Source: Pontibacter coccineus (GTDB lineage: Bacteria > Bacteroidota > Bacteroidia > Cytophagales > Hymenobacteraceae). Taken from it: 64,000 nt of DNA. Of this stretch, positions 9,183 to 18,187 are shown piece by piece. Location of the stretch: assembly GCF_030546575.1 (NCBI RefSeq), contig NZ_JAUOTN010000005.1, forward strand, positions 1 through 64,000. The letters are read 5' to 3'. The notes under the pieces were generated by a model. It saw only the letters and a program-made list of their open reading frames with translations, did not search any database and was not told where the DNA came from. A program made the position numbers and the translations under genes. Positions within the stretch are counted from its first letter, which is position 1. Each line of letters opens with the position of its first letter.

Positions 9183-10400
9183 ATGCAAAAGATTTTACCA
9201 ATAGTACTTGCTATTCTGATGGTTTGGATAAACGGCTACTCTCAATCCAAACCAAAAACTATCCAGTTAGATGCGAATATATTAATTAAGAGTAAAAAAG
9301 AATTAAGTTCAGGCTCATTGCCGCACAAAAAAGCTGTCGAAGAACTTAAGGAAAAAGCTAATCGCATTTTAAAGAAGTCACCTTATACAATAGTTAATAA
9401 ATCAGTTGTACCACCTAGCGGGAGTAAGCATGATTACTTAAGTTTAGCGCCATACTGGTGGCCTGATCATAGTAAGCCAGACGGTTTACCATACATCCAT
9501 AAAGATGGAAAAACCAACCCTGAAGCTAATGAAACTAAAGATAAAGATTATGTAATTGGCTTGAGTAGAGATGTTTATGTTTTAGGTTTAGCATACTTCT
9601 TTACAGAAGAAGAGCAATATGCTGCAAAAGCTGAGGAGTTACTTAATGCGTTCTTTATCAATAAGGAAACTAGTATGCATCCAAATCTGAATTATGCACA
9701 TGCTAAACGTGGTATTGTTGATGGTCAGGTAACAGGTTTGATAGAAACTATTCATTTTGTGGATCTCTTAGATGGTGTTCAATTATTAGATGGATCAAAA
9801 TGCTGGACACTTAAGGACCAGGAGTTATTAGAAAGCTGGTTTAGCCATTTTTTAGCTTGGATGATGAATAGTAGGGTAGGTAAAGAAGGAGCAAAGGCAC
9901 CCAATAACATAGGAACATATTATGACTTGCAGATCATAACCTATGCATTATTTACTCAAGACACGATTTTAGCTAGATCATACATTAAAAATAAAACTGT
10001 TAAGAGGATTTATGATCAGTTTTCAACTGATGGAAGTCAACCATACGAACTAAAGAGACCAAGATCCTGGACTTATAGTATTAAAAACCTAAATGGTTGG
10101 CTCAGCATAGCAAGAGTAAGTGAAAAGGCGGGAATTAATTTATGGTATTATAAGAGGGGCGAAAAAGAGATACTGAGAGAAGGGATTCTATGGCTGCTTC
10201 CATATGCTTCTGGTGAGAAAGAGTGGCAGTATAAAGAACTTTCTTCAGGTTTAAGGTATGATTGGTTTGTACCAATTGCACGAACAGGCGCTTTCATTTA
10301 CAATGATTCTGATCTGCACTCATACTTATCGAATTCATCAGCAAGACCTCATAATGTACAGAACTGGACTATATTAACAGAGAAAGAGGCCTCTGAATAG
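9183..10400 (+). CDS. Alginate-lyase-family (PF05426-like) secreted protein with a substituted catalytic His
   Basis: A 405-residue protein with a signal peptide (1-20, ending NGYSQS) and an all-alpha alginate-lyase-type toroid. Recognisable family motifs are SLAPYWWPD (about 80-90), RGIVDGQ, PNNIGTYYDLQ (about 240-250) and RPRSWTYSIKNLNG. In the family the third motif is normally NNHGT, with the His acting in beta-elimination; here residue 243 is Ile (codon ATA at 9909-9911), while the Arg and Tyr of the later motif remain. The protein may therefore be a binding or inactive homologue, or use another base. Lying beside an exopolysaccharide locus, it plausibly trims or tailors the exported polymer, as periplasmic lyases do in alginate systems. 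Substrate unknown. Confidence 0.82.
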   Translation: MQKILPIVLAILMVWINGYSQSKPKTIQLDANILIKSKKELSSGSLPHKKAVEELKEKANRILKKSPYTIVNKSVVPPSGSKHDYLSLAPYWWPDHSKPDGLPYIHKDGKTNPEANETKDKDYVIGLSRDVYVLGLAYFFTEEEQYAAKAEELLNAFFINKETSMHPNLNYAHAKRGIVDGQVTGLIETIHFVDLLDGVQLLDGSKCWTLKDQELLESWFSHFLAWMMNSRVGKEGAKAPNNIGTYYDLQIITYALFTQDTILARSYIKNKTVKRIYDQFSTDGSQPYELKRPRSWTYSIKNLNGWLSIARVSEKAGINLWYYKRGEKEILREGILWLLPYASGEKEWQYKELSSGLRYDWFVPIARTGAFIYNDSDLHSYLSNSSARPHNVQNWTILTEKEASE

Positions 10401-10441
10401 ACAGCTAATTCTAAAGCTAAGCTACCTGTATTCAGTTACGA

Positions 10442-10467
10442 GCATATTGGTAGTATGACCAATATGC
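10442..10467 (+). terminator. Stem-loop after the lyase-family gene
   Basis: Perfect 9-bp arms GCATATTGG (10442-10450) and CCAATATGC (10459-10467) with an 8-nt loop, about 40 nt after the stop codon. No clear T-run follows, so terminator activity is a guess. Confidence 0.45.
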
Positions 10468-10659
10468 GAAAGGGATTGGTTTCTTCCATATACCTGAGTG
10501 TTTTAGTTACAAATATTATTTCCCAAATTTTTATTTAGCATTGTGTGAATTCAGAATCAGCCACTTATAAACTGAAGCATTCTTATATGCTAAGTTCTAA
10601 ATTTTAGAACATTGATTGTTTATAGAAAAGATTGCGCCCTGATCTAAACCTTTAATAAG

Positions 10660-11820
10660 ATGAAAAATCCAGAAGCACTGCACATCAATAGTTATTTTCT
10701 TACGAACAAAATTCATCATAATTTTTATTTAACTATAAAGAGGTACCGTAATGACAAATTTCTTATTCCCGTCTATAGTCATTTTAAGAAGGGCCCTATA
10801 CAAAACATAGAGATTGATTACATCTATAATTCTATAGATAAGCATATCTTTTTCTCTAAGGTGATTAAAGTTTTATTTCTCCTCTATAAAAAGAAAATGT
10901 TTACTGGCTACGATTACATTCATGCCCATACATTGATGAGTGATGGCATACCAGCGTTCTTTTTGAGTTACATCAATAAAAAGCCATATGTTGTAACTGT
11001 CAGAAATGCAGATGTAAATCATTTCATTAAGAGGAGTAGATTTTTTAAATCAATTGCTGGAAAAATTCTTGGGAATGCCAGAATAGTATTTTTTGTTTCT
11101 CCATCTTATAAAAGATTAGTAGAGGATATGTTCCCTTTATTAGATAAGTCTAAACATTTACTTCTTCCCAATGGAATTGACGATTACTGGTTGAATAATT
11201 TAAAAAAGGCAGAAAGCAGTAATTATAGTTTTAGTAAAGTTAATATTTTGTTTGTGGGGAAAATTATAAGATTGAAGAATCTAAATCTTCTTCTTGATTT
11301 TATAGGTCGCTATGATGATAGGTGTTATAATCTCAACATCGTTGGTGAGAACGTACTTGGCTACGATTTCGAATCATTAAATAAGTCTTTAAGAAACGAC
11401 AATTCTGTAAATTATTTAGGTGAGGTAACGGATAAAGCAGAGCTAATGCATATATATAGGCAAAATGATGTCTTTGTTCTTCTTTCTTCACCTGAAACTT
11501 TTGGAGTAGTATATATTGAAGCCTTATCACAAGGTTTACCAATTATATATTCTAAAGGACAAGGCGTCGATGGATACTTTGAAGATGGTATTGTTGGAGC
11601 CTCGTGTGGCTTATCAGTTGCTGAACTGAAAAGTAAGATTGATTATATAATCTCAAATTATAATGTAATAAGCGCCAATACTACAGGAGCAGTAAAAGAT
11701 TTTACTTGGGAATATCTCGCAAAGAAGTATATAGAGAATGTTAATAGAAGCCTAATTGGCGGAAAAAGCGTGGTCCCAGAATCCTCAAATAATAACCATA
11801 TGAAAGTTCTGGAAACTTAA
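10660..11820 (+). CDS. Glycosyltransferase family 4 (GT-B)
   Basis: A 386-residue cytoplasmic GT-B enzyme. The N-terminal acceptor half includes YDYIHAHTLMSDG and PYVVTVRNADVNHF. The C-terminal nucleotide-sugar half opens with VNILFVGKIIRLKN and has the retaining-GT4 E-x7-E motif (SSPETFGVVYIEALSQG, about 275-291). It would add a sugar to a lipid-linked repeat unit. It is the only polysaccharide glycosyltransferase here on the plus strand, converging on the main cluster, so it is probably transcribed separately. Donor and acceptor cannot be inferred. Confidence 0.88.
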   Translation: MKNPEALHINSYFLTNKIHHNFYLTIKRYRNDKFLIPVYSHFKKGPIQNIEIDYIYNSIDKHIFFSKVIKVLFLLYKKKMFTGYDYIHAHTLMSDGIPAFFLSYINKKPYVVTVRNADVNHFIKRSRFFKSIAGKILGNARIVFFVSPSYKRLVEDMFPLLDKSKHLLLPNGIDDYWLNNLKKAESSNYSFSKVNILFVGKIIRLKNLNLLLDFIGRYDDRCYNLNIVGENVLGYDFESLNKSLRNDNSVNYLGEVTDKAELMHIYRQNDVFVLLSSPETFGVVYIEALSQGLPIIYSKGQGVDGYFEDGIVGASCGLSVAELKSKIDYIISNYNVISANTTGAVKDFTWEYLAKKYIENVNRSLIGGKSVVPESSNNNHMKVLET

Positions 11821-12076
11821 TATTTGAGAAAAGAAATCCAAATAGTTTATATAAAGAGTTAAGTCTATCAGGTAATATAAGTATGCCTACATCTTTAGGA
11901 GTTATCCAAACAATAAACTTCTTAAAAAGACATTAAATCCCGATTGAAAGCCTATTTCGTTCAATGAATGACAGTTTACTGAAAGGCCTACAGATCATAG
12001 TTGAGCTAGAAGATCGGGTAATGTATACAAATTGATTAAACATCGATAATCACAACCATTACCAAATGATAAATTT

Positions 12077-13183
12077 TTAGCTTGTAATATAAGACCAATA
12101 TTGGTTGCCTATGGTTGATACTTCAAAGTCTTTAGCTCGTTTAATAAGCAACGATGAATCATGTTTATTTCCCAAAGTTTCTAAAATCGCATTTGACATC
12201 GCTACTGCATCTTCGACTGGTACTAACTTCCCATATCTTCCTCGCTCAAGTATTTCACTAGGCCCACTTGGGCAATCCGTAGAAACTACAGGGGTTCCAA
12301 CTCCTAACGCCTCCACCAAAACATTTCCAAAACCTTCGTATTTGGAGGATACAACGAGCAATGAAGCACGCTTAATATAGTAGAGAGGGTTACTAACATA
12401 GCCTAAGAGTAATACAGATTGACTCAAGCCAAGTTGATTAATTAAGTCTTGTAGCTCATCTCTTAAAGGACCTTCACCAAGGATTAGGAGAGAAACATTA
12501 AGCTTCTTTTTGACAAGTGAAAATGATTTAATTAATGTGAAAAAGTCTTTTTGATGTGTTAGCCGACCAACGCCTATAATATACCTATTACTCTCTCCTA
12601 TGAATTTTTCATAAACTGAATCATTCACCTCAAGCTCAGGACAAAGTGCCTTATATACAGGATTGTAGATAACCTCAATCTTATTTCGATTTACTCCCAT
12701 TCTATAAGAAAAGTCATCAGCTACTCCTTCAGATACAGCTATTATCTTAGACGGTATCTTATAAAGGATTCTAGCTAATGTCATGAAGTAAATATTTTTG
12801 TAACCCGATTCATTTATATCCTTGTTATACTTGTCTTCCGTGCTTTGATTAGTATGCAATGAAACCACTGCCTTTGTTCTATTTAAAGTAGTCAAGCAGC
12901 ATAGAATATTTATTATATTTAAGTATTCTCTAGCTGATATTACTGCGCAGGGCTTTTCATTTCTTAAATATTTTATAAATTCTAATATACTATTTGATGC
13001 CCTTCCTTTTCCTTCGAAAACGCGTACGCTATTTGGAATTTGATCTAAGAAAACACCCTCTCTCTTGGTTAAGAATAAATCAACCGGAATACCTTTGCTA
13101 GAATAATCTTCTATAAGGTTTATATATAATTTACCAATGCCACCAAGTGAAAGTGTACCAGGGAAGAAGCAAATCCTTTTCAT
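12077..13183 (-). CDS. Glycosyltransferase family 4 (GT-B)
   Basis: A 368-residue retaining glycosyltransferase. The N-terminus has the glycine-containing acceptor motif FFPGTLSLGGIGKLYINLI. The C-terminal half has YIIGVGRLTHQKDF and the E-x7-E motif in SSKYEGFGNVLVEALGVG (about 280-297). It is the last gene of the minus-strand exopolysaccharide operon, starting 19 nt after the polymerase stop. Inferred job: one transfer step in repeat-unit assembly on undecaprenyl phosphate at the inner face of the inner membrane. Exact sugar unknown. Confidence 0.9.
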   Translation of the reverse strand: MKRICFFPGTLSLGGIGKLYINLIEDYSSKGIPVDLFLTKREGVFLDQIPNSVRVFEGKGRASNSILEFIKYLRNEKPCAVISAREYLNIINILCCLTTLNRTKAVVSLHTNQSTEDKYNKDINESGYKNIYFMTLARILYKIPSKIIAVSEGVADDFSYRMGVNRNKIEVIYNPVYKALCPELEVNDSVYEKFIGESNRYIIGVGRLTHQKDFFTLIKSFSLVKKKLNVSLLILGEGPLRDELQDLINQLGLSQSVLLLGYVSNPLYYIKRASLLVVSSKYEGFGNVLVEALGVGTPVVSTDCPSGPSEILERGRYGKLVPVEDAVAMSNAILETLGNKHDSSLLIKRAKDFEVSTIGNQYWSYITS

Positions 13184-13202
13184 TTATTATATATAAATTT
13201 AG

Positions 13203-14507
13203 TTATTTTAAGTCAAAGTATTTTCTAATACTAATTGAGCTATATGCTATTATAACACCTAACCATAACCAGAAAACTCCTTCACCAACAATAGAACTTG
13301 GACCGATACTTAATAAGGGAAAAGCTAAAATCGAGGCTTGCATCATAGGTGGCATAGCATTATGGATGATATGCTTATAATTACCCAGTCTTTTAAATAC
13401 TCTGCACAGTATCCACAGTTGTAAAAGAACAATCAAGATGCCATAGTCGATGAGGATTTGTAAAAAGTAGTTATGAGGAGGTAATCCACCCAAATTGTTA
13501 ATAGAAGCACCTGGTCCTCTACCTATACCTAAACTCTCATAGGCATATGCCAGTGAAGCTGTATATAAGTTGCTTCTGCCTTCTTCCGTTCTAATGTTAT
13601 TCTTTTCGACTACTAGAAATAGTTTATCACTAAATGATTCTATAGTGGAAGGGCTTATGATTATTAAAGCAATAAATGCAGCAAAGCTTAAAAGGATTAT
13701 ATTTACTAAATTGGATTTAACACTATTTTTTGAGAAAAATATGAAAAGTAAGAAGAAAGCGGAAGCTATTGTAAAGCCTCCTATAGCGGCTCTTGAATAA
13801 GAACATACTAATAGGAAGAAGCTTAAACCAAAGCTTAAAACATTCAAAATATATAAATAGGTAGGCTGGTACTTCTTTATTAACCTACCTAGTAATATCA
13901 ATGATGTAATGCCATTAAAAAAAGCATAATTATTTTGATTATTGAATATGCCTCTTGGAGCGAGGAAACCAATACGTGCTATTGCCCTTTCTGTCTGTGC
14001 TCCAACTTCAGTTTTTATTAAAAATTGTTGATTTACTACTTCCCAAAGTCCTATTAAATTAACAAATATAGCCCCCACAACCCAAATAGCTATAACTAAT
14101 TCAATTCGTTCCTCCGTATCTACATATCTGCAAATTAACCAAGTAAATGTTAAGCCAGTTTGTAATATGCCAAATTCTTTAATAGCTAAAACAGTATTAG
14201 GAGCCCAAAGTATGCTAAAGAAACCGAATAGCAGAAAAAAAACTGTATACCTAAAAATGAAAGTTAAAAAGGGATCTCTCGATTTATGATTTGTTAATAG
14301 GAAAACCAACCCAATAATCCCGAACAAACGCAGTGGATATAGTTGGAAAAAGGATAAGTTTAATGCAACCAATGTACTACCCAAAAAAACGCTAGCAACA
14401 GAGAGAAGTACTAAAGTTAACCCCCAGTCCCAGCTCCTTTTATCCTCTGTATCTAATAAGTTTGAAGGAATCTCTGATGGGATAGTTCTCTCACTCATTG
14501 TCTGCAT
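13203..14507 (-). CDS. wzy: O-antigen ligase/polymerase family protein (Wzy-like)
   Basis: A 434-residue integral membrane protein with about ten to twelve hydrophobic segments and a large periplasmic loop. It shows the O-antigen ligase/polymerase family hallmarks PRGIFNNQNNYAFFNG and SYSRAAIGGF, and a late GRGPGASINNLGGLPPHNYF loop in the position of the Wzy_C periplasmic loop. In a Wzx/Wzy pathway this protein polymerises lipid-linked repeat units in the periplasm. Context (flippase, Wzc, Wza in the same direction) favours polymerase over lipid-A-core ligase, but sequence alone does not separate the two. Confidence 0.85.
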   Translation of the reverse strand: MQTMSERTIPSEIPSNLLDTEDKRSWDWGLTLVLLSVASVFLGSTLVALNLSFFQLYPLRLFGIIGLVFLLTNHKSRDPFLTFIFRYTVFFLLFGFFSILWAPNTVLAIKEFGILQTGLTFTWLICRYVDTEERIELVIAIWVVGAIFVNLIGLWEVVNQQFLIKTEVGAQTERAIARIGFLAPRGIFNNQNNYAFFNGITSLILLGRLIKKYQPTYLYILNVLSFGLSFFLLVCSYSRAAIGGFTIASAFFLLFIFFSKNSVKSNLVNIILLSFAAFIALIIISPSTIESFSDKLFLVVEKNNIRTEEGRSNLYTASLAYAYESLGIGRGPGASINNLGGLPPHNYFLQILIDYGILIVLLQLWILCRVFKRLGNYKHIIHNAMPPMMQASILAFPLLSIGPSSIVGEGVFWLWLGVIIAYSSISIRKYFDLK

Positions 14508-14541
14508 AACAAAATATCTTAAGGAGTGAAACCATACTTGA

Positions 14542-15450
14542 CTATAGTGATAATCTAAACTTGTTTAAATGGAGCTTAATAATGAGCCAAATCCCCTGAT
14601 AATTTAAATTCATCTTCTTTAGCAAGCCATAATTTATGTTTCTATTTTTATAAACGTTGCCATTTAATAAAATATACAAATATCTGTTTTGGAAATTTTT
14701 TATTGCCTTGTTTAACAAAGGGTTCTGGTATTCAAGTAAGGTTTGCAAAAAAGGTGAAAAGATAAAACTAATATCTCTCTCTACGTTTTTAGTTACCATG
14801 TTAACTGAGTCGACATGGTAGTAAGATAGAGTTCTGTTTAGCCAAATGTTCTGCCTACTATGCCAAAGACATCTTATCCAAGTGTCCATATCACCACCTC
14901 TTTTAAAGTCATTTTCCGGAAAACAACCTGATTTAATCAAAACATCTTTTTTGATTGATACGGCTCCAGTCCAAATTTGAGGTGGACCATTTAAAAAATC
15001 CATTAATGTATAATATCTTGCATTTAATTTATTATAAGTTAAAGTGTGCTTATCGAGAATTTTTATACCACCTCTTGTTATGAACCAGCCCCAACTTATT
15101 AGTTCCACGTTAGGATTGCTCATTATAGTTCTGTGTATAGTCTCTAATAAACTCGACTCCCATTCGTCATCGGCATCTAAGAAGCAAATCCATTCTCCAG
15201 TAGCATGTGTTATACCTAAATTTCTTGCGGCATATCCACCAGGGCCCGGTATTTCACGCCTGAATACCTTTATTCTCGGATCTTTAAATTCTGATATTTT
15301 CCCTGATGATCCATCTGAAGATGCATCATCTACTAGAATTAGCTCTAAATTATCAAATGTTTGATTAAGAACTGAATTCACTGATCTTTCTAGGTGGGGG
15401 AGCTTATTATGAATAGGGACGATAACAGAGAACTTATTCTTACTTTCCAT
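14542..15450 (-). CDS. Glycosyltransferase family 2 (GT-A)
   Basis: A 302-residue enzyme with the classic GT-A start FSVIVPIHNKLPHLERSVNS, the nucleotide-binding LILVDDASSDGS, and the metal-binding DxD-type motif in WICFLDADDEWES (about 92-104). The C-terminal part is specific to the enzyme and not assignable to a donor. It sits between the second GT2 gene and the polymerase gene with short gaps, so it is co-transcribed. Inferred role: inverting transfer of one sugar to the repeat unit. Confidence 0.9.
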   Translation of the reverse strand: MESKNKFSVIVPIHNKLPHLERSVNSVLNQTFDNLELILVDDASSDGSSGKISEFKDPRIKVFRREIPGPGGYAARNLGITHATGEWICFLDADDEWESSLLETIHRTIMSNPNVELISWGWFITRGGIKILDKHTLTYNKLNARYYTLMDFLNGPPQIWTGAVSIKKDVLIKSGCFPENDFKRGGDMDTWIRCLWHSRQNIWLNRTLSYYHVDSVNMVTKNVERDISFIFSPFLQTLLEYQNPLLNKAIKNFQNRYLYILLNGNVYKNRNINYGLLKKMNLNYQGIWLIIKLHLNKFRLSL

Positions 15451-15525
15451 TAGAATTAATTTAAATCTAACTGTTGAATATGCATATCAATTACTTCAAT
15501 CAAAGGCAGGAAATCTGATAGTGCA

Positions 15526-16521
15526 TTAAATAATGAACTTAATAAAATTGATTTTTTTATATAGAATATAATGCAATTCAGCTATTTTCTGAATTAGATT
15601 GGTATAAGATGGGTTTCTGAATGAGCTGTGTTTAATAAAGTCGATAAATATTGCTATTTTATCATATCTACTGATATCTTGAAAACGAATTCTTGTAATC
15701 TGTTCTTTAAAATAGGCCATATTGAATTCACTAATCAAAAGTAAATGGTAGAAAAGAAAGCAATCAAGATTCTTCTTATATGCAGGTGTTAAGAGCTGGG
15801 CAGTGTTTAAAAATTCATAAATTTTACATCTCAGTCCATATCTATTGCAAAGAATTTGTACCAATCTTTCTGAATTTGAGGACCTAGACACAGATTCCAC
15901 ATTTGTATAAATAACTGTATGCTCGTTATGATCTGCTAGCAATGAAGCTCCGTTTTTTAGTAATCTAAAAATTAAGTCATACTCTTGAGATGAGCTTAAT
16001 CCCTCTTTCCAGCCTTTTACTTTCAATAGTTCCCTTTTATTCCACAACATTGCACTGGTTACCCCTAAGGCTGAATTAATAATACCTAGCCATGGATCCT
16101 TCTCTACCACAAAACTTCTACGGGAAGACTTGTTACCCGTGACTATAACTTTACAATAATTGCCAACTATTACATCTGGTTTGCTTAAGGAGATAAGGCT
16201 TAGCTGAGACTCAATTTTCTTAGGAAGAAGCTCGTCATCAGCATCTAAAAATTGTATCCATTCACCTTTTGCTTTGGCGAGTCCAAGGTTCCTAGCGGCA
16301 CAAGCCCCTTGCTTTCCCTCTGAATAAATTTTAATTAAGTCAGGGTACTCACTCTTAAATTGCTGTAGCACCTGTTTTGTGCTATCAGTTGAGTTATTCT
16401 CAATTAGCAAGATTTCTGTTACCTTGAATGATTGAGACAAAACACTTTTTATAGCTCTTGTAACAAATTTTTCGCAGTTATGGCAAGGAATAATAACTGT
16501 TACAGGTATCATAATCTCCAT
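15526..16521 (-). CDS. Glycosyltransferase family 2 (GT-A)
   Basis: A 331-residue GT-A enzyme. Motifs are VTVIIPCHNCEKFVTRAI at the N-terminus, ILLIENNSTDST, and GEWIQFLDADDELLP (about 86-100) carrying the DxD-type site. It is related in layout to the following GT2 (14542-15450) but differs greatly outside the motifs, so the two are unlikely to be recent duplicates. An alternative start four codons in (MIPVTV) is possible. It acts in the cytoplasm on the growing repeat unit. Confidence 0.9.
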   Translation of the reverse strand: MEIMIPVTVIIPCHNCEKFVTRAIKSVLSQSFKVTEILLIENNSTDSTKQVLQQFKSEYPDLIKIYSEGKQGACAARNLGLAKAKGEWIQFLDADDELLPKKIESQLSLISLSKPDVIVGNYCKVIVTGNKSSRRSFVVEKDPWLGIINSALGVTSAMLWNKRELLKVKGWKEGLSSSQEYDLIFRLLKNGASLLADHNEHTVIYTNVESVSRSSNSERLVQILCNRYGLRCKIYEFLNTAQLLTPAYKKNLDCFLFYHLLLISEFNMAYFKEQITRIRFQDISRYDKIAIFIDFIKHSSFRNPSYTNLIQKIAELHYILYKKINFIKFII

Positions 16522-16598
16522 CTTTTGAAGGTTAAGTGGGTTTTACTAGTCCTATTTTTTGTCCGTGAGTTTGAAGTGCTCCATTATGATATTTAGCA

Positions 16599-18071
16599 TC
16601 ACTTGAATGATGACACTGCCGTTTTCTTTTCTTGATTACTTCTGAAACCCCTAAATTGTGATGTCAATTTTTCTCCCATAAAGAGCCAGATCAGGCCCGA
16701 ATAGATTGCACCTAAAGCTATTGCACAAAGCAAGTAATGCAAGCCTGATTTGAATAGCAGAATTGTGATACAGTAACTAGCCGCACTTGCTATTAAGATG
16801 GGCTTAATTGTCCTCAATAAGTCCAGTAAAGTTATATTTATCAATCTTTTTAAATAAAATTGAGCAATCACAACCTCTAATACTTTGTTAATGACATAGG
16901 CCCATGCGGCACCTACCATACCATACCAGTATATTCCAAGTGAAATAGTAGGAACATATAAGACTAGTTTAATCAACTGCATTCTCATTTCAGTTTCTGG
17001 TTGCCCCAGACCTCTAATTAGGATGGCATGGCTGCTCACTAGCATGTTAATCATAACAGATAGTGCTAATATCTTCATCGGTAAAACAGCGCCTGCCCAT
17101 TTCTGACCAAAAAAGCTTAAAATGAAAGGTTCGCCTAAGACAATAAAGAATATCATAATAGGATATACAAAGGCCCCATTTAGTATCACTACCTTATGGT
17201 AATATCTCCTTAAGGCCATTAGGTCGAACTGTTTTTGGCTATAGACAGGATACATGACCTTATTAATCATGGTGGTTAACTGGTTCCTAAATGTATCAGT
17301 CAGTACAAATGCGAACGTATACTTTCCTAAGGCAGCAGCACTTAATAGTTTACCAATTAATAAATAATCTATATTTAATAATAAAAAATTCATAAAGTTG
17401 GTCCCTGTGGTAAAGAGGCCAAAACCGAAGATTTCTTTAAATGCTGCTTTATCCCAAATTAGTTTCGGTATCCAGGATGAAGCTCTAAAATAAAGGGGCA
17501 TAGCAACTAAAAATGATGCTACCGAATTGAATACTAAAGCCCATACCCCGGCACCAAAATAAGCCAGAGTTAATGCTAAGACGCCTGAAAAAATAGTAGA
17601 TACATTATCAATATAAGCCAGCTTCTTAAAATTCATTAACTTGGTTAGGCGCACCTTATGAATCAGGTTAATAGGGCCTGATAATATTCCAAGGCCTAAT
17701 ACCGGAATGATTTGCCTGAGCATTGGCTCGTTAAAAAAAATAGCGGCTAAAGGAGCAACAGCAAAGTAGATTAATACATATACTATTACAGACCATATCA
17801 CTCCTGTACAAAAGGCTGTATAGTAATGTTTTTCGTTTAGGGTTTCTTCCTTTTTCTGAATTAAGGCAGAGCCGATACCTAAATCATTAAATACCTGGAC
17901 CAGACTTATAAATACTGTAGCCATTCCTACCAATCCAAATTGTTCAGGGAACAGCAATTTGGCTAGTAGGATCTTTATGGCAAATGCAAAAACTTTATTT
18001 ATTACCAATTGGATGGAACTCCATAGTATACCGCTAAATATTTTCTTGTTTAGACTAAGGGATTCCATCAA
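16599..18071 (-). CDS. wzx: Polysaccharide flippase of the WzxC/MOP type
   Basis: A 490-residue integral membrane protein with about 12-14 transmembrane segments. The N-terminal signature LLAKLLFPEQFGLVGMATVF and the LGIGSALIQKKE loop are typical of the polysaccharide-transporter branch of the MOP superfamily (WzxC-like). It would flip undecaprenyl-linked repeat units across the inner membrane. It lies directly downstream of the wzc gene in the operon, the order usual for Wzx/Wzy loci. Confidence 0.9.
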   Translation of the reverse strand: MMESLSLNKKIFSGILWSSIQLVINKVFAFAIKILLAKLLFPEQFGLVGMATVFISLVQVFNDLGIGSALIQKKEETLNEKHYYTAFCTGVIWSVIVYVLIYFAVAPLAAIFFNEPMLRQIIPVLGLGILSGPINLIHKVRLTKLMNFKKLAYIDNVSTIFSGVLALTLAYFGAGVWALVFNSVASFLVAMPLYFRASSWIPKLIWDKAAFKEIFGFGLFTTGTNFMNFLLLNIDYLLIGKLLSAAALGKYTFAFVLTDTFRNQLTTMINKVMYPVYSQKQFDLMALRRYYHKVVILNGAFVYPIMIFFIVLGEPFILSFFGQKWAGAVLPMKILALSVMINMLVSSHAILIRGLGQPETEMRMQLIKLVLYVPTISLGIYWYGMVGAAWAYVINKVLEVVIAQFYLKRLINITLLDLLRTIKPILIASAASYCITILLFKSGLHYLLCAIALGAIYSGLIWLFMGEKLTSQFRGFRSNQEKKTAVSSFK

Positions 18072-18187
18072 AAGTGTTGATTAATATCTTACAAGTTTTT
18101 ATTTATAATGAATATTTAGTTAATACTTTGGCCTTTCGATGTTAACTAATCATCTTAAAAACTAGCTTAAGGAGCTATTTTAAGGCG

